39,516 nucleotides of DNA from Candidatus Levybacteria bacterium RIFCSPHIGHO2_01_FULL_36_15 (GTDB lineage Bacteria; Patescibacteriota; Microgenomatia; Levybacterales; GWA1-39-11). Shown in pieces: positions 20,601 to 28,672 of this stretch. The stretch's first letter is position 1, and every line of letters begins with the position of its first letter. The stretch is taken from contig MFNJ01000007.1 of the NCBI GenBank assembly GCA_001782015.1, positions 1 to 39,516 on the forward strand, given 5' to 3'. The notes beneath the pieces are model-generated. The model made no database searches and was not told the origin of the DNA. It was given only the letters and a program-made list of their open reading frames with translations. A program made the position numbers and the translations under genes.

Positions 20601-21021
20601 CGAGGAAAGAAAAATTGAGACAGCGTATGAAATATCAAATATAAATATTAGAAAAATCAGCTCGCCCAATTTTATTTTTTACAATAGTTTGACAAAGCCT
20701 GTTAATGGTATAAATATGAATTATAAAAAAATATCTTCTTCAGAATATAATTTGAAATTGGATTTTAAAGATAATAATAAAGCCGTTGTGGTGCTTAATG
20801 ATTCCTACGATCTTAACTGGGTAATTAAAAACGGAACAAATAAATCTTTTATGATAAATGGCCATGCCAATGGTTGGATAGTTGATAAAAATCAGGATAC
20901 GATTGCCGTTATTTATCAATCGCAAGATTTAGCAAAATATGGTTTTTATATAAGTATTATTTCTTTATTGTCAATAATAGGACCATATATTTTATTTAAA
21001 GTTAAATTATTTTTGAAATAA
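17620..21021 (+). CDS. Very large polytopic membrane protein (YfhO/GT-C-like) with extracytoplasmic beta-rich C-terminal region
   Basis: 1133 aa; many hydrophobic helices in the N-terminal half (GHDAGLPLDP... early loop), long soluble region, final YDLNW... domain and terminal TM helix. Confidence 0.65.
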   Translation: MKKIFKNKTFIELFIIFLLGLTPLLWFKNDLVIAGHDAGLPLDPIAHFLDRLYVWTERFGFGADQSVSLSGLFIHGSEAFVSSIVHSLQVEQKIIFIFWFVLPGITMYYFASKIAQKHNLKYFTLPVVIFYMFNHFLLQGWFIVERTKFSLYAALPLILSLLFDWKEGKRGAIKTSLLISLILLFLNGGGSLPLFGGIIIAFLAFIIFYLVKEFSIRNVSRIFVLILVTIITSIFLNAYWILPYGYYSLHSYSTEVLKAGGVAGILGWIRYISQETSFVNLFRLQGIPDWYNNVSHPYANIFLENPILIIISLLIPILAFSSLLIVKKKEVKEKILFFAFLALLSMFFSAGSHPPFGAMYLFLVNNLPGFIAFRTPFYKFAPALWFSYAILIGFALNYYLNIIEKKKLIFSKVLLALFCTGVILYSFPFLTGSFFDYSKSERSTRIKVPDYILRFGEWSQSPERKNKRTLVLPPLNFINRYESYSWGYWSLTPLTSLITNSPMVNQAGLTKNEIEIVDKLYWMMKTNEPGWQDLSKFLGIESFLLRKDINWNSKDSLTDKPSMYTEALKESDLLMAKKFGEWEVYDFKGEKNNNNITVASSLSYLYGDVSDLDLLFSLPNMNIKDPIYVSGDPVNNSIHDLENLTSEIYIKANCIMCNLQWKKIEMEAYIPSVTRGSFLYPLLEIKEKKAKEQASISKETLIKFYLYKSLKNILGLQGIINDKKGAGIMISTIDDYDASLEKIDKIIRTIDDKSLISYSDLLIEVNSVFIKEKTILAELINLPKTDNFNKVFDNLNASHSLLKQIMETINRRVWKTEEEDVKRLTVDIPKAGNYDLFYDSNDSLVHDPKVSFTIDDINYNTVSNELNPKWFYLGQYDLQNGLHKMELRQKSFNLYTGTDTSSIDSSLIKSSCFFSNKISGERKDVYRVSFAYKYLKGDKKIFSQILPFGNKPNPYNTADDEIIFATSDSNNYKIDYVLKKDEDLYLAVCTYPSIEERKIETAYEISNINIRKISSPNFIFYNSLTKPVNGINMNYKKISSSEYNLKLDFKDNNKAVVVLNDSYDLNWVIKNGTNKSFMINGHANGWIVDKNQDTIAVIYQSQDLAKYGFYISIISLLSIIGPYILFKVKLFLK

Positions 21022-21377
21022 TGAAAAGTATAAACATGTTCTTTTCTGCCACATTTAAAAAATATGAGGAATACTTGTCGAGAATAATTTTCGCGAGTGT
21101 ATTGTTTATTCTATTGTTGTATTTTTTCAATCTTCCTTACGCAAATATTATCATGGCAAATTTTCCTTTTATTCCTTTCCTGATTGAATGGATAGTAATT
21201 CTGAAATTATTCAGACCCAGAAGTGAAATTATTTTAAAGATAGGGCTCAGTTTATTTATTGTAGATTTAGTGTTTGTTATTTTTAACTTAAGAAGCTTAC
21301 TTGAAGTTACCGGTTTAGTAAGTTATATGCTTATATTTAATTATATTATCTTTAGTATATATAACAGAAAATATTAA
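21021..21377 (+). CDS. Small polytopic membrane protein, translationally coupled (TAATG) to the upstream giant
   Basis: 118 aa, several hydrophobic segments; start codon overlaps the previous stop. Confidence 0.6.
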   Translation: MKSINMFFSATFKKYEEYLSRIIFASVLFILLLYFFNLPYANIIMANFPFIPFLIEWIVILKLFRPRSEIILKIGLSLFIVDLVFVIFNLRSLLEVTGLVSYMLIFNYIIFSIYNRKY

Positions 21378-21494
21378 AATTTTATTGTATGAATATTGGC
21401 TAGAAGTAATTTTTTTAAGTAGTCAACATAATTAATTTAATTTTATAATTATTGAAAACAGAGAATATGTATAATATACTTTTTTCTTGCTAGT

Positions 21495-22142
21495 ATGGTT
21501 TTATCAAAGGCCAGACATTTTTTTATAATATCCTCTCGTTTAATCAGTGATCCACTTTTGGATAACCCATTCCTATTTAATTATATCCGTTTTTTTCTTG
21601 CAGGAAGACAAAAAGGTATGAAACACTTTATTCGAAGATATCTTAAGAAATACCAATGCAAAACGATCGCAGACTTTTGCTGCGGAACAGGAGACTTTGC
21701 TTCAATTATACCCGAAACAGCAGAGTATATCGGTTGGGACTTGAACGAAAAATTTATTCATTATTCAATGCAACGATATAATAATGATAAAAATAAGCAA
21801 TTCATAAAAGCAAACATTATGCAGTCGCCAAAAATTTACAGTAGAAAGTTTGATGCAGTATTACTTATTTCCACAATACATCATTTTTCAGACAAAGACT
21901 TAAGAGTATTGCTTCCAAAAGTTAATAAGATCACAAAAAAAATTGTTATCATTGCTGATATTATTCCTGATCCTCCGCATAGACTACAAAGATTTTTTGC
22001 ATCAATTGACAGGGGAAGATACGTTAGACCAACAGAAGAAAAAATATTGATTCTGAAAAAATATTTTAAAATTATTGCAACTCAATCAATTCAAACAGGG
22101 ACGGCAGTTCAATTTGGTATTATTTGTAAGCCCAAGAAATAG
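21495..22142 (+). CDS. Class I SAM-dependent methyltransferase
   Basis: TIADFCCGTGDFASIIPETAEYIGWDLN; LLISTIHHFSD. Confidence 0.75.
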   Translation: MVLSKARHFFIISSRLISDPLLDNPFLFNYIRFFLAGRQKGMKHFIRRYLKKYQCKTIADFCCGTGDFASIIPETAEYIGWDLNEKFIHYSMQRYNNDKNKQFIKANIMQSPKIYSRKFDAVLLISTIHHFSDKDLRVLLPKVNKITKKIVIIADIIPDPPHRLQRFFASIDRGRYVRPTEEKILILKKYFKIIATQSIQTGTAVQFGIICKPKK

Positions 22143-22144
22143 CA

Positions 22145-24382
22145 ATGACAAAAAGAAATATAATTTATTTCTATAATAGAAATTATTTTGCATTTTGTGT
22201 CATACTGTATTTTTTTACAATTTTAATTTCTTACTTCAATATATGGAATGCGTATTTTGTTCAGGATGAATGGTATTTTTTTGGATTATTTAATCAGTAT
22301 GTTAATTCACCTTTTGGTATAATATACAGTCTTATTCAGCCGATTACCCACCCTAAATTATATAGCGTACACTTTACTCCACTTTGGAATGTTATTTTTT
22401 TCCCTGAATACTTTGTATTTCGTCTGGAATATTATTGGTATGCGATTCTAGGTCTATCCATTCACGTTATTGCCTCACTATTTGTAATGATACTGGCGCG
22501 CAAACTTACTGGTTTGAAGTTTATTGGTATTTTGGCCGGACTTTTTTTTGCGGTAAGTCAGAGTCATATAGAAGCGGTTATATGGGCGAATACTCATCTG
22601 CAAACGCAAATTCCAACAATTATCGTAATCGGATCAATACTTTTATGGTTAAAGGGAATAGAAAAAGGAAAGACTATTTATTATATCATTTCACTGATAC
22701 TGTTATTTACAGGACTGCTTATTAAAGAAACAATATTTGGTATATTTTTGCTTCTTTTTATTATTTCATTTTTATACAGAACAAAGATATCTGGTAGAAA
22801 ATTATCATTTTTATATCTGGGAGTTACATTTTTTTTCTACTCACTTCTTAGGGGAACGATTCCTGTAGTTATGCGTTATTTTGATAAATCTGTAGATACA
22901 GGTCCAACAATACCGGATGGTATTTTTAGCGTTGGTCCTCAATTATATCGCCTTTTTACCTATCCTTTAAAAGCGCTCGTTCAACAGTTCGTTCCAGTAA
23001 ATTTAATAAATAATGTTGCTGAGAATATTACTGTCTGGAATTATCCGACATATGCAAAAGAAGCATCAATCCGGGGAATAAATTATCTCACATTTGCACA
23101 GTCCGCAGGAAGCGATATAGTTATTCTCTATTTTGCTATCTTAATTGGTATATTGTTGTTTTTCATATACACTAGAATTAATAAGTTAAGAAACAACAAA
23201 TTAAAAAAGAGTTTTATTTTTAGTTTGATTTTTATTTTCTCAGCTGTTTTACCGCAGCTCTTGATCGCTCCCTGGTTAAATACTTTATTTTCTTTTGTTA
23301 CCTTTCTGGATTCAAGACACTTTTACCTAATTTCAGTGGGAGGAAGTTTATTATTTGCAGTAACGGTTTATATTTTATACGTGTGGTCAAAAACTATTCA
23401 GAAACAAAAAGGTTTTCAATTCCTGCCCCGTTTCATTATAGCAATATTCACCCTTTATACTGTTATAAACATTGTATCTGTTTTTTTGACAATTAACAAT
23501 AAAATAGTTCCTGTTGGCTATGAAAGAATGAAAATTGTTAATACGATAATTCGTACATTCCCAACAATTTCTGATAAGGCTGCATTTTATATAAAAAGTA
23601 ATAAACCGTATTATGGTTTCGCAGAAGAAATACCCCCCTTTCAAACAAATTTTGGGCATACATTATTAGTGAATTACTTTAATAAAAAAAATTACTCCCC
23701 AAATTTTTTTACAACTGGTTTCCTGCTTAAAAAAGGGATTATTGGGGAAGAGTACCAAGAATTTGACGGTAAAGGATTTGGTTATTTTATTAATATTCAA
23801 TCCTTACTGAAGGCAGTTAGAAACAATAATATTTCCTCTAAAAATATTTATTCCTTTTTCTATGATGGTGACAAAAAAATAACAACTGACACTACAGAAA
23901 AAACTAGAAACTTAATCAGGAATGTTTTGGAAAATGATTATTTAACTAGAAATTGGAACAAATATGCGAACAAAGAATTAAAGTACGGCTTTTCCTACCC
24001 CCAAAACACTTATTTGAAAAACAATATTACTATGAATGATGAATTAACTAATTTGATAATAGAAGGTGACAATTCGGAGATTTTAAATTTTGTTATGTAC
24101 AAAAATTCTACCCTTTTATCTTTAAATGATTATATTTCCCTTTTATACGGTTTGAAACAAGGATCAAATATTGAGTTTATTAAAGGTCTTAAAAAAAATA
24201 TAATGAATATTGGAATTCAGGAAAATGTGCAGGTAGTTATTATAGAGACAAATATCACAAAAGATTTTATTTTCCAGACATCACCTTCAATTTTCATAAA
24301 ACGAATAACTTTATTTAAAAACTCTGAATTTGACAATATAAAACTTAACGAATTTCTTAATTCTTTTGCTTTTGATAATTAA
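22145..24382 (+). CDS. Polytopic GT-C-like membrane protein (putative glycosyltransferase)
   Basis: 745 aa; YFVQDEWYFFGLF early acidic loop, TPLWNVIFFPEYFVFRLEYYWYAILGLSIHVIAS, SQSHIEAVIWANTH; resembles the C-terminal part of the ORF at 37407. Confidence 0.65.
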   Translation: MTKRNIIYFYNRNYFAFCVILYFFTILISYFNIWNAYFVQDEWYFFGLFNQYVNSPFGIIYSLIQPITHPKLYSVHFTPLWNVIFFPEYFVFRLEYYWYAILGLSIHVIASLFVMILARKLTGLKFIGILAGLFFAVSQSHIEAVIWANTHLQTQIPTIIVIGSILLWLKGIEKGKTIYYIISLILLFTGLLIKETIFGIFLLLFIISFLYRTKISGRKLSFLYLGVTFFFYSLLRGTIPVVMRYFDKSVDTGPTIPDGIFSVGPQLYRLFTYPLKALVQQFVPVNLINNVAENITVWNYPTYAKEASIRGINYLTFAQSAGSDIVILYFAILIGILLFFIYTRINKLRNNKLKKSFIFSLIFIFSAVLPQLLIAPWLNTLFSFVTFLDSRHFYLISVGGSLLFAVTVYILYVWSKTIQKQKGFQFLPRFIIAIFTLYTVINIVSVFLTINNKIVPVGYERMKIVNTIIRTFPTISDKAAFYIKSNKPYYGFAEEIPPFQTNFGHTLLVNYFNKKNYSPNFFTTGFLLKKGIIGEEYQEFDGKGFGYFINIQSLLKAVRNNNISSKNIYSFFYDGDKKITTDTTEKTRNLIRNVLENDYLTRNWNKYANKELKYGFSYPQNTYLKNNITMNDELTNLIIEGDNSEILNFVMYKNSTLLSLNDYISLLYGLKQGSNIEFIKGLKKNIMNIGIQENVQVVIIETNITKDFIFQTSPSIFIKRITLFKNSEFDNIKLNEFLNSFAFDN

Positions 24383-24396
24383 TAAGACAAATTTAA

Positions 24397-24425
24397 TTGA
24401 TATGGTCAATTGTTTGATGTATACT
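24397..24425 (+). promoter_or_regulatory. Strong sigma70-type promoter upstream of the rfbFGH operon
   Basis: TTGATA (24397-24402), 17 bp spacer, TATACT (24420-24425). A 6-bp inverted repeat aattga-tatgg-tcaatt overlaps the -35. Confidence 0.55.
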
Positions 24426-24431
24426 TTGATA

Positions 24432-24586
24432 AATGAATTATCGTAAAACTAATTTATGCTGTATAGATAAGTGTTTATGCAGCCCGTTTTTAGCGGAGAA
24501 ATTTCTTCTGCATATTCTTTCGGCAGGAAGTTTTTTTCCAAAAGCCTGCTAACGAAATATCTGAATGCAGAATAAATATTTGAGTT
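24432..24586 (+). promoter_or_regulatory. Candidate structured 5' leader of the rfbF transcript
   Basis: About 155 nt between predicted TSS and ATG. tatgcag (24476-24482) can pair with ctgcata (24508-24514); ttctgcat (24506-24513) can alternatively pair with atgcagaa (24565-24572); inner stem gcagg (24523-24527)/cctgc (24545-24549). Confidence 0.35.
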
Positions 24587-25387
24587 ATGGCTAAAAATCA
24601 ACCAAAAGTAGTTATTCTTTGCGGAGGTAAGGGAACAAGGCTTAAAGAAGAGACGGAATTTCGACCTAAACCTTTAGTATCTATAGGCGGTGTACCAATT
24701 CTCCTACACATAATGAAGACATATGCACATTATGGTTTTAAGGAATTTGTTTTATGTCTTGGTTATAAAAAAGAGATGATTAAAAATTATTTTCTTAATT
24801 TCGCAGAAATGAATAATGATTTTTCAATTGATTTTAGTAAAAAAAATAACAAAGGAATAACTTACTACGGTAAGGAAACATTAAGAAATTGGCGTATTAC
24901 GTTTGTAGATACGGGTGAAGAAGTTCAGACAGGAGCAAGAATTTATAAAGTCCGTGATTACATAGGTAAGGATAGTGATTTTTTGCTTACATATGGAGAT
25001 GGTGTAGCTGATATTAACATAAAAGATCTTTTTTACTACCACAAAAAGGCAAATAAAATTGGGACTGTAACTGGCGTGCATTCTGCCTCAGTTTTTGGGT
25101 TAATTGAGCACAGCAACGGAATTGTTAAAACATTCAGGGAAAAACCAAAAATTGAAGATGTTATCAGCGGTGGTTTTTTTGCATTCAAATCTCAGATTTT
25201 CGATTATATTGATCCCGATGATTCATGTGTTTTTGAAGACAAACCATTAAAAAAGTTAGCCAAAGAAGGAGAGTTGTCATTATATAAGCATGATGGTTTT
25301 TGGTATTGTATGGATACACAGAAACATGTAAATTTTCTTAATGATCTTTGTGATTCAGGCAGGGCTCCATGGCAAGTATGGAAATAA
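24587..25387 (+). CDS. rfbF: Glucose-1-phosphate cytidylyltransferase
   Basis: VVILCGGKGTRLKEETEFRPKPLVSIGGVPILLHIM, TYGDGVADI, SGGFFAF, DSCVFEDKPLKKLAKEGEL, GFWYCMDTQKH. Confidence 0.92.
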   Translation: MAKNQPKVVILCGGKGTRLKEETEFRPKPLVSIGGVPILLHIMKTYAHYGFKEFVLCLGYKKEMIKNYFLNFAEMNNDFSIDFSKKNNKGITYYGKETLRNWRITFVDTGEEVQTGARIYKVRDYIGKDSDFLLTYGDGVADINIKDLFYYHKKANKIGTVTGVHSASVFGLIEHSNGIVKTFREKPKIEDVISGGFFAFKSQIFDYIDPDDSCVFEDKPLKKLAKEGELSLYKHDGFWYCMDTQKHVNFLNDLCDSGRAPWQVWK

Positions 25388-26379
25388 AAAGTATAAACTC
25401 TAAATTTTGGCAGAACAGAAATGTATTTATTACCGGCGGAACAGGTTTATTGGGATCATGGGTTATAAAATTGTTGCATGAAAAAACCCGGGCAAATATT
25501 GTTGTTTTAATACGGGATCACATTCCTGACTCACATTTATTTTTGGACAAAATGTTTCCTCAGATAAATGTGGTTAAAGGTAGCGTTGAAGATTATTTAT
25601 TAATCGAGCGCATTCTTGGAGAATATGAAATTGATACAGTTTTGCATTTGGCGGCTCAAACTATAGCACCCATTGCCAATCGTAATCCTTTGTCTACTTT
25701 TGAAACCAATATAAAAGGTACTTGGACCATGCTTGAGGCATGTAGAAGATCTCCTAATATTAAAAAAATCATTGTTTCTTCTTCAGATAAAGCTTATGGG
25801 GAATCACGCACTTTACCATACGTTGAGGAAACCCCGTTAAAAGGTCAGCATCCATATGATGTATCAAAAAGTTGCGCTGATTTAATCGCTCAAGCATATT
25901 ATTCTTCTTACAATCTTCCTGTTTGTATAACAAGGTGCGGAAATTTATTCGGAGGCGGGGATCTAAATTTTAATCGATTAGTGCCAAGCGTAATCCGTTC
26001 GGTATTGTTTGGTGAATGTCCTGTATTAAGAAGCAATGGTAAATTCATCCGGGATTTTATTTATGTAGAAGATGCGGCATTGGGCATTATAAAGGCAGTA
26101 GAATCTATGGATGATATAAACATAGTGGGTCAGGCATTCAATTTCAGTAACGAAAATCCTATTTTAGTTATTGATATGGTGAGCTTAATTATGAAAAAAA
26201 TGAACAGTAAACTTGATATCAAAATTACAAATGAGTCAATGAATGAAATCTACAAACAATATTTGTCTGCATATAAAGCAAAAACTTTATTGGACTGGAA
26301 ACCTGTTTATTCCTTAGAAACAGGATTAAATAAAACCATCAAGTGGTATAAATCATTTTTTAATATTCAAAATAAATGA
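25369..26379 (+). CDS. rfbG: CDP-glucose 4,6-dehydratase (RfbG-like SDR)
   Basis: NVFITGGTGLLGSWVIKLL, HLAAQTIA, SSSDKAYGE, HPYDVSKSCADLI; positioned between rfbF and rfbH. Confidence 0.88.
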   Translation: MASMEIKSINSKFWQNRNVFITGGTGLLGSWVIKLLHEKTRANIVVLIRDHIPDSHLFLDKMFPQINVVKGSVEDYLLIERILGEYEIDTVLHLAAQTIAPIANRNPLSTFETNIKGTWTMLEACRRSPNIKKIIVSSSDKAYGESRTLPYVEETPLKGQHPYDVSKSCADLIAQAYYSSYNLPVCITRCGNLFGGGDLNFNRLVPSVIRSVLFGECPVLRSNGKFIRDFIYVEDAALGIIKAVESMDDINIVGQAFNFSNENPILVIDMVSLIMKKMNSKLDIKITNESMNEIYKQYLSAYKAKTLLDWKPVYSLETGLNKTIKWYKSFFNIQNK

Positions 26380-27707
26380 AAAAAAATATTATAGAGACAA
26401 ATCTAAGAGCTAATATTCTTAAGCTTGTGAATAATTTTGTAAGGGTGCAAAAAAGCCGGGAAAAATTTATCCCTGGTAAATCAAGAATACACTTTGGAGC
26501 AAGAATTTATGATCAAAAAGAAGTTGTCCGGTTGGTTAATGCGTCATTGGATTTTTGGATTACACTTGGAAAGGAAGGCAGAGAATTTGAGACGAATTTT
26601 GCTAAGTTTATGAATAGAAAAAGATGCGTTGTTGTTAATTCCGGATCATCAGCAGATTTACTGGCTGTTGCTGGTCTTTGTGCAAAAACTTTTCCCAACA
26701 GAATGCTTCCTGGAGATGAGGTAATTACAACGGCAATGGCTTTTCCCACAACTGTTGCAGCAATTTTGCACAATAATCTTATTCCCGTATTTATAGATAT
26801 AGAATTAGATACATATAATATTGACGCAAATAAATTAGAAGCAGCTATTTCAAAAAAAACCCGGGCAATTATTCTTGCTCATACTTTAGGAAATCCGGCA
26901 GAAATGGATAAAATAGTTAAAATTGCCAAAAAACACAAGCTCTATCTTATTGAAGATATATGTGATGCATTAGATTCCCGTTATGGTGGAAAATTATGTG
27001 GCACTTTTGGAGATGTTGCTGCTGCAGGGTTTTACCCTGCACATCATATGATGATGGGAGAAGGTGGGGCTGTGGTTATGGACGACTTGGAATTGTTCAA
27101 ATCATGCCGGTCATTAAGAGATTGGGGGAGAGAAGATTTGGGTTTTGATATGGGAAAAACGAATTCTATAGAAGAATTATCGAAAAGATTTTCATCTAAC
27201 ATTTCTTCACTTCCTAAAGGATATGATCGAAAATATATATATACAAATATTGGTTATAATTTAAAACCTACAGATCTTCAGTGTGCAATAGGAATAGAAC
27301 AATTAAGAAAAGTTCCCGCATTTACTTTAATGCGTAAGAAAAATTTTAAGACACTTTATGAGGTGCTTAAGCCTTACAAAAAGTTTTTAATCCTGCCAAG
27401 ATCTTTTTCAAAATCAGATCCTTCATGGTTTGCATTTCCTATAACAGTTTGCAGAAATTCACCTTTTAGCAGAAAAGAAATAATGGAGTTTCTTGAGAGT
27501 AATAATATTGAAACGAGAGTTTTATTTGCAGGAAACATATTGAAGCACCCAGGTTATAGAGATATTAAACATAGAACTCCTTTTAATCTGAACAATAGTA
27601 ACTTTGTTTTATCAAATACATTTTTTGTTGGAATATATCCCGGAATAGGTAAGAGTGAAATGAATTATATGATAGGAGTTTTTCAATCTTTTTTTAACAA
27701 AAAATGA
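26376..27707 (+). CDS. rfbH: CDP-4-keto-6-deoxy-D-glucose 3-dehydrase (E1, RfbH/DdhC)
   Basis: AAGFYPAHHMMMGEGGAV: His replaces the PLP-binding lysine, diagnostic for RfbH; also SGSSADLLAV, AMAFPTTVAAI, LIEDICDALDSRY. Confidence 0.92.
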   Translation: MKKNIIETNLRANILKLVNNFVRVQKSREKFIPGKSRIHFGARIYDQKEVVRLVNASLDFWITLGKEGREFETNFAKFMNRKRCVVVNSGSSADLLAVAGLCAKTFPNRMLPGDEVITTAMAFPTTVAAILHNNLIPVFIDIELDTYNIDANKLEAAISKKTRAIILAHTLGNPAEMDKIVKIAKKHKLYLIEDICDALDSRYGGKLCGTFGDVAAAGFYPAHHMMMGEGGAVVMDDLELFKSCRSLRDWGREDLGFDMGKTNSIEELSKRFSSNISSLPKGYDRKYIYTNIGYNLKPTDLQCAIGIEQLRKVPAFTLMRKKNFKTLYEVLKPYKKFLILPRSFSKSDPSWFAFPITVCRNSPFSRKEIMEFLESNNIETRVLFAGNILKHPGYRDIKHRTPFNLNNSNFVLSNTFFVGIYPGIGKSEMNYMIGVFQSFFNKK

Positions 27708-28672
27708 TTAAGAATAATAAAAAGAAATTATCTATCATTATCCCTTGTTTCAATGAAGAAGAAAATATAAAAGAAATTTACTTCAGGTTAACAAAAGTAT
27801 TAAGCGAAATTACAAATTTATATGAAATAATTTTTATTAATAACGGAAGTAATGATTCATCTGAAAATATTTTCAGATCTTTAGTTAATAAAGATTATCA
27901 TGTGGTTGTAATTTACTTTTCAAGAAATTTTGGTCCTCATGGAGCATATACTGCAGGATTAGAATACGCCTCCGGTGATGCAGTAATTTGTATAGATGGT
28001 GATTTGCAGGATCCTCCTGAATTAATTACTCAAATGGTAGATAAATGGAAGAATGGATTTGAAGTTGTATATGGAATTAGAAAAAACAGAAAAGGAAGCA
28101 GGCTAAGGAAAATTTTAACAATTCTGTATTATAGAGTATTAAATATGTTATCGCATATTGATATTCCCCTAGATGCCGGAGATTTTGCTTTGATGGATAG
28201 AAAAGTAGTGAATATAATTAACGTAATGCCAGAACACAATAAATACTTTACTGGTCTTAGAGCATGGGCAGGTTTCAGACAAACTGGTATTAGTTATGAT
28301 AGAGCAGAAAGAAAAGGAGGAAAGACAAAATTTAGCTTACTTAATTATTTACAGTGGGCAGTGCAAAATATCTTTTCCTTTTCTTATAAACCTCTGCAGC
28401 TAATTTCATTTTTAGCAACTCTAATCGTATTTTTGATTCTCTTTGGAATATTTATATATTTTTTAGATTTTCTATTTTATCCCAATAATCCCAGAGGTTT
28501 TATTACACTAATTCTTGTTATTCTTTTCTTGGGTGGAGTTCAGCTTTTATGTTTGAGCATAATAGGGCAATATATTGTTAACATTTATGAAGAAGTTAAA
28601 AACCGGCCTCATTATTTAATTAATGAGGTTCTAAAAAAAAATTCTTTAAAAAGTAATGAGAAAAAATCATAA
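27704..28672 (+). CDS. GT2 polyprenyl-phosphate glycosyltransferase (GtrB/DPM1-like)
   Basis: LSIIIPCFNEEENIKEIY, SRNFGPHGAYTAGLEYASGDAVICIDGDLQDPPELI, two C-terminal TM helices, QLLCLSIIGQYIVNIYEEVKNRPHYLI. Confidence 0.9.
   Translation: MIKNNKKKLSIIIPCFNEEENIKEIYFRLTKVLSEITNLYEIIFINNGSNDSSENIFRSLVNKDYHVVVIYFSRNFGPHGAYTAGLEYASGDAVICIDGDLQDPPELITQMVDKWKNGFEVVYGIRKNRKGSRLRKILTILYYRVLNMLSHIDIPLDAGDFALMDRKVVNIINVMPEHNKYFTGLRAWAGFRQTGISYDRAERKGGKTKFSLLNYLQWAVQNIFSFSYKPLQLISFLATLIVFLILFGIFIYFLDFLFYPNNPRGFITLILVILFLGGVQLLCLSIIGQYIVNIYEEVKNRPHYLINEVLKKNSLKSNEKKS

Noticed and set aside
21452-21475. Promoter for the 21495 methyltransferase: TTGAAA...TATAAT
   Set aside because: Spacer is only 12 bp; the TATAAT alone in AT-rich sequence is insufficient.
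22435-22725. 96-aa plus-strand ORF in another frame of the 745-aa membrane protein
   Set aside because: Fully nested out-of-frame within a better-supported CDS.
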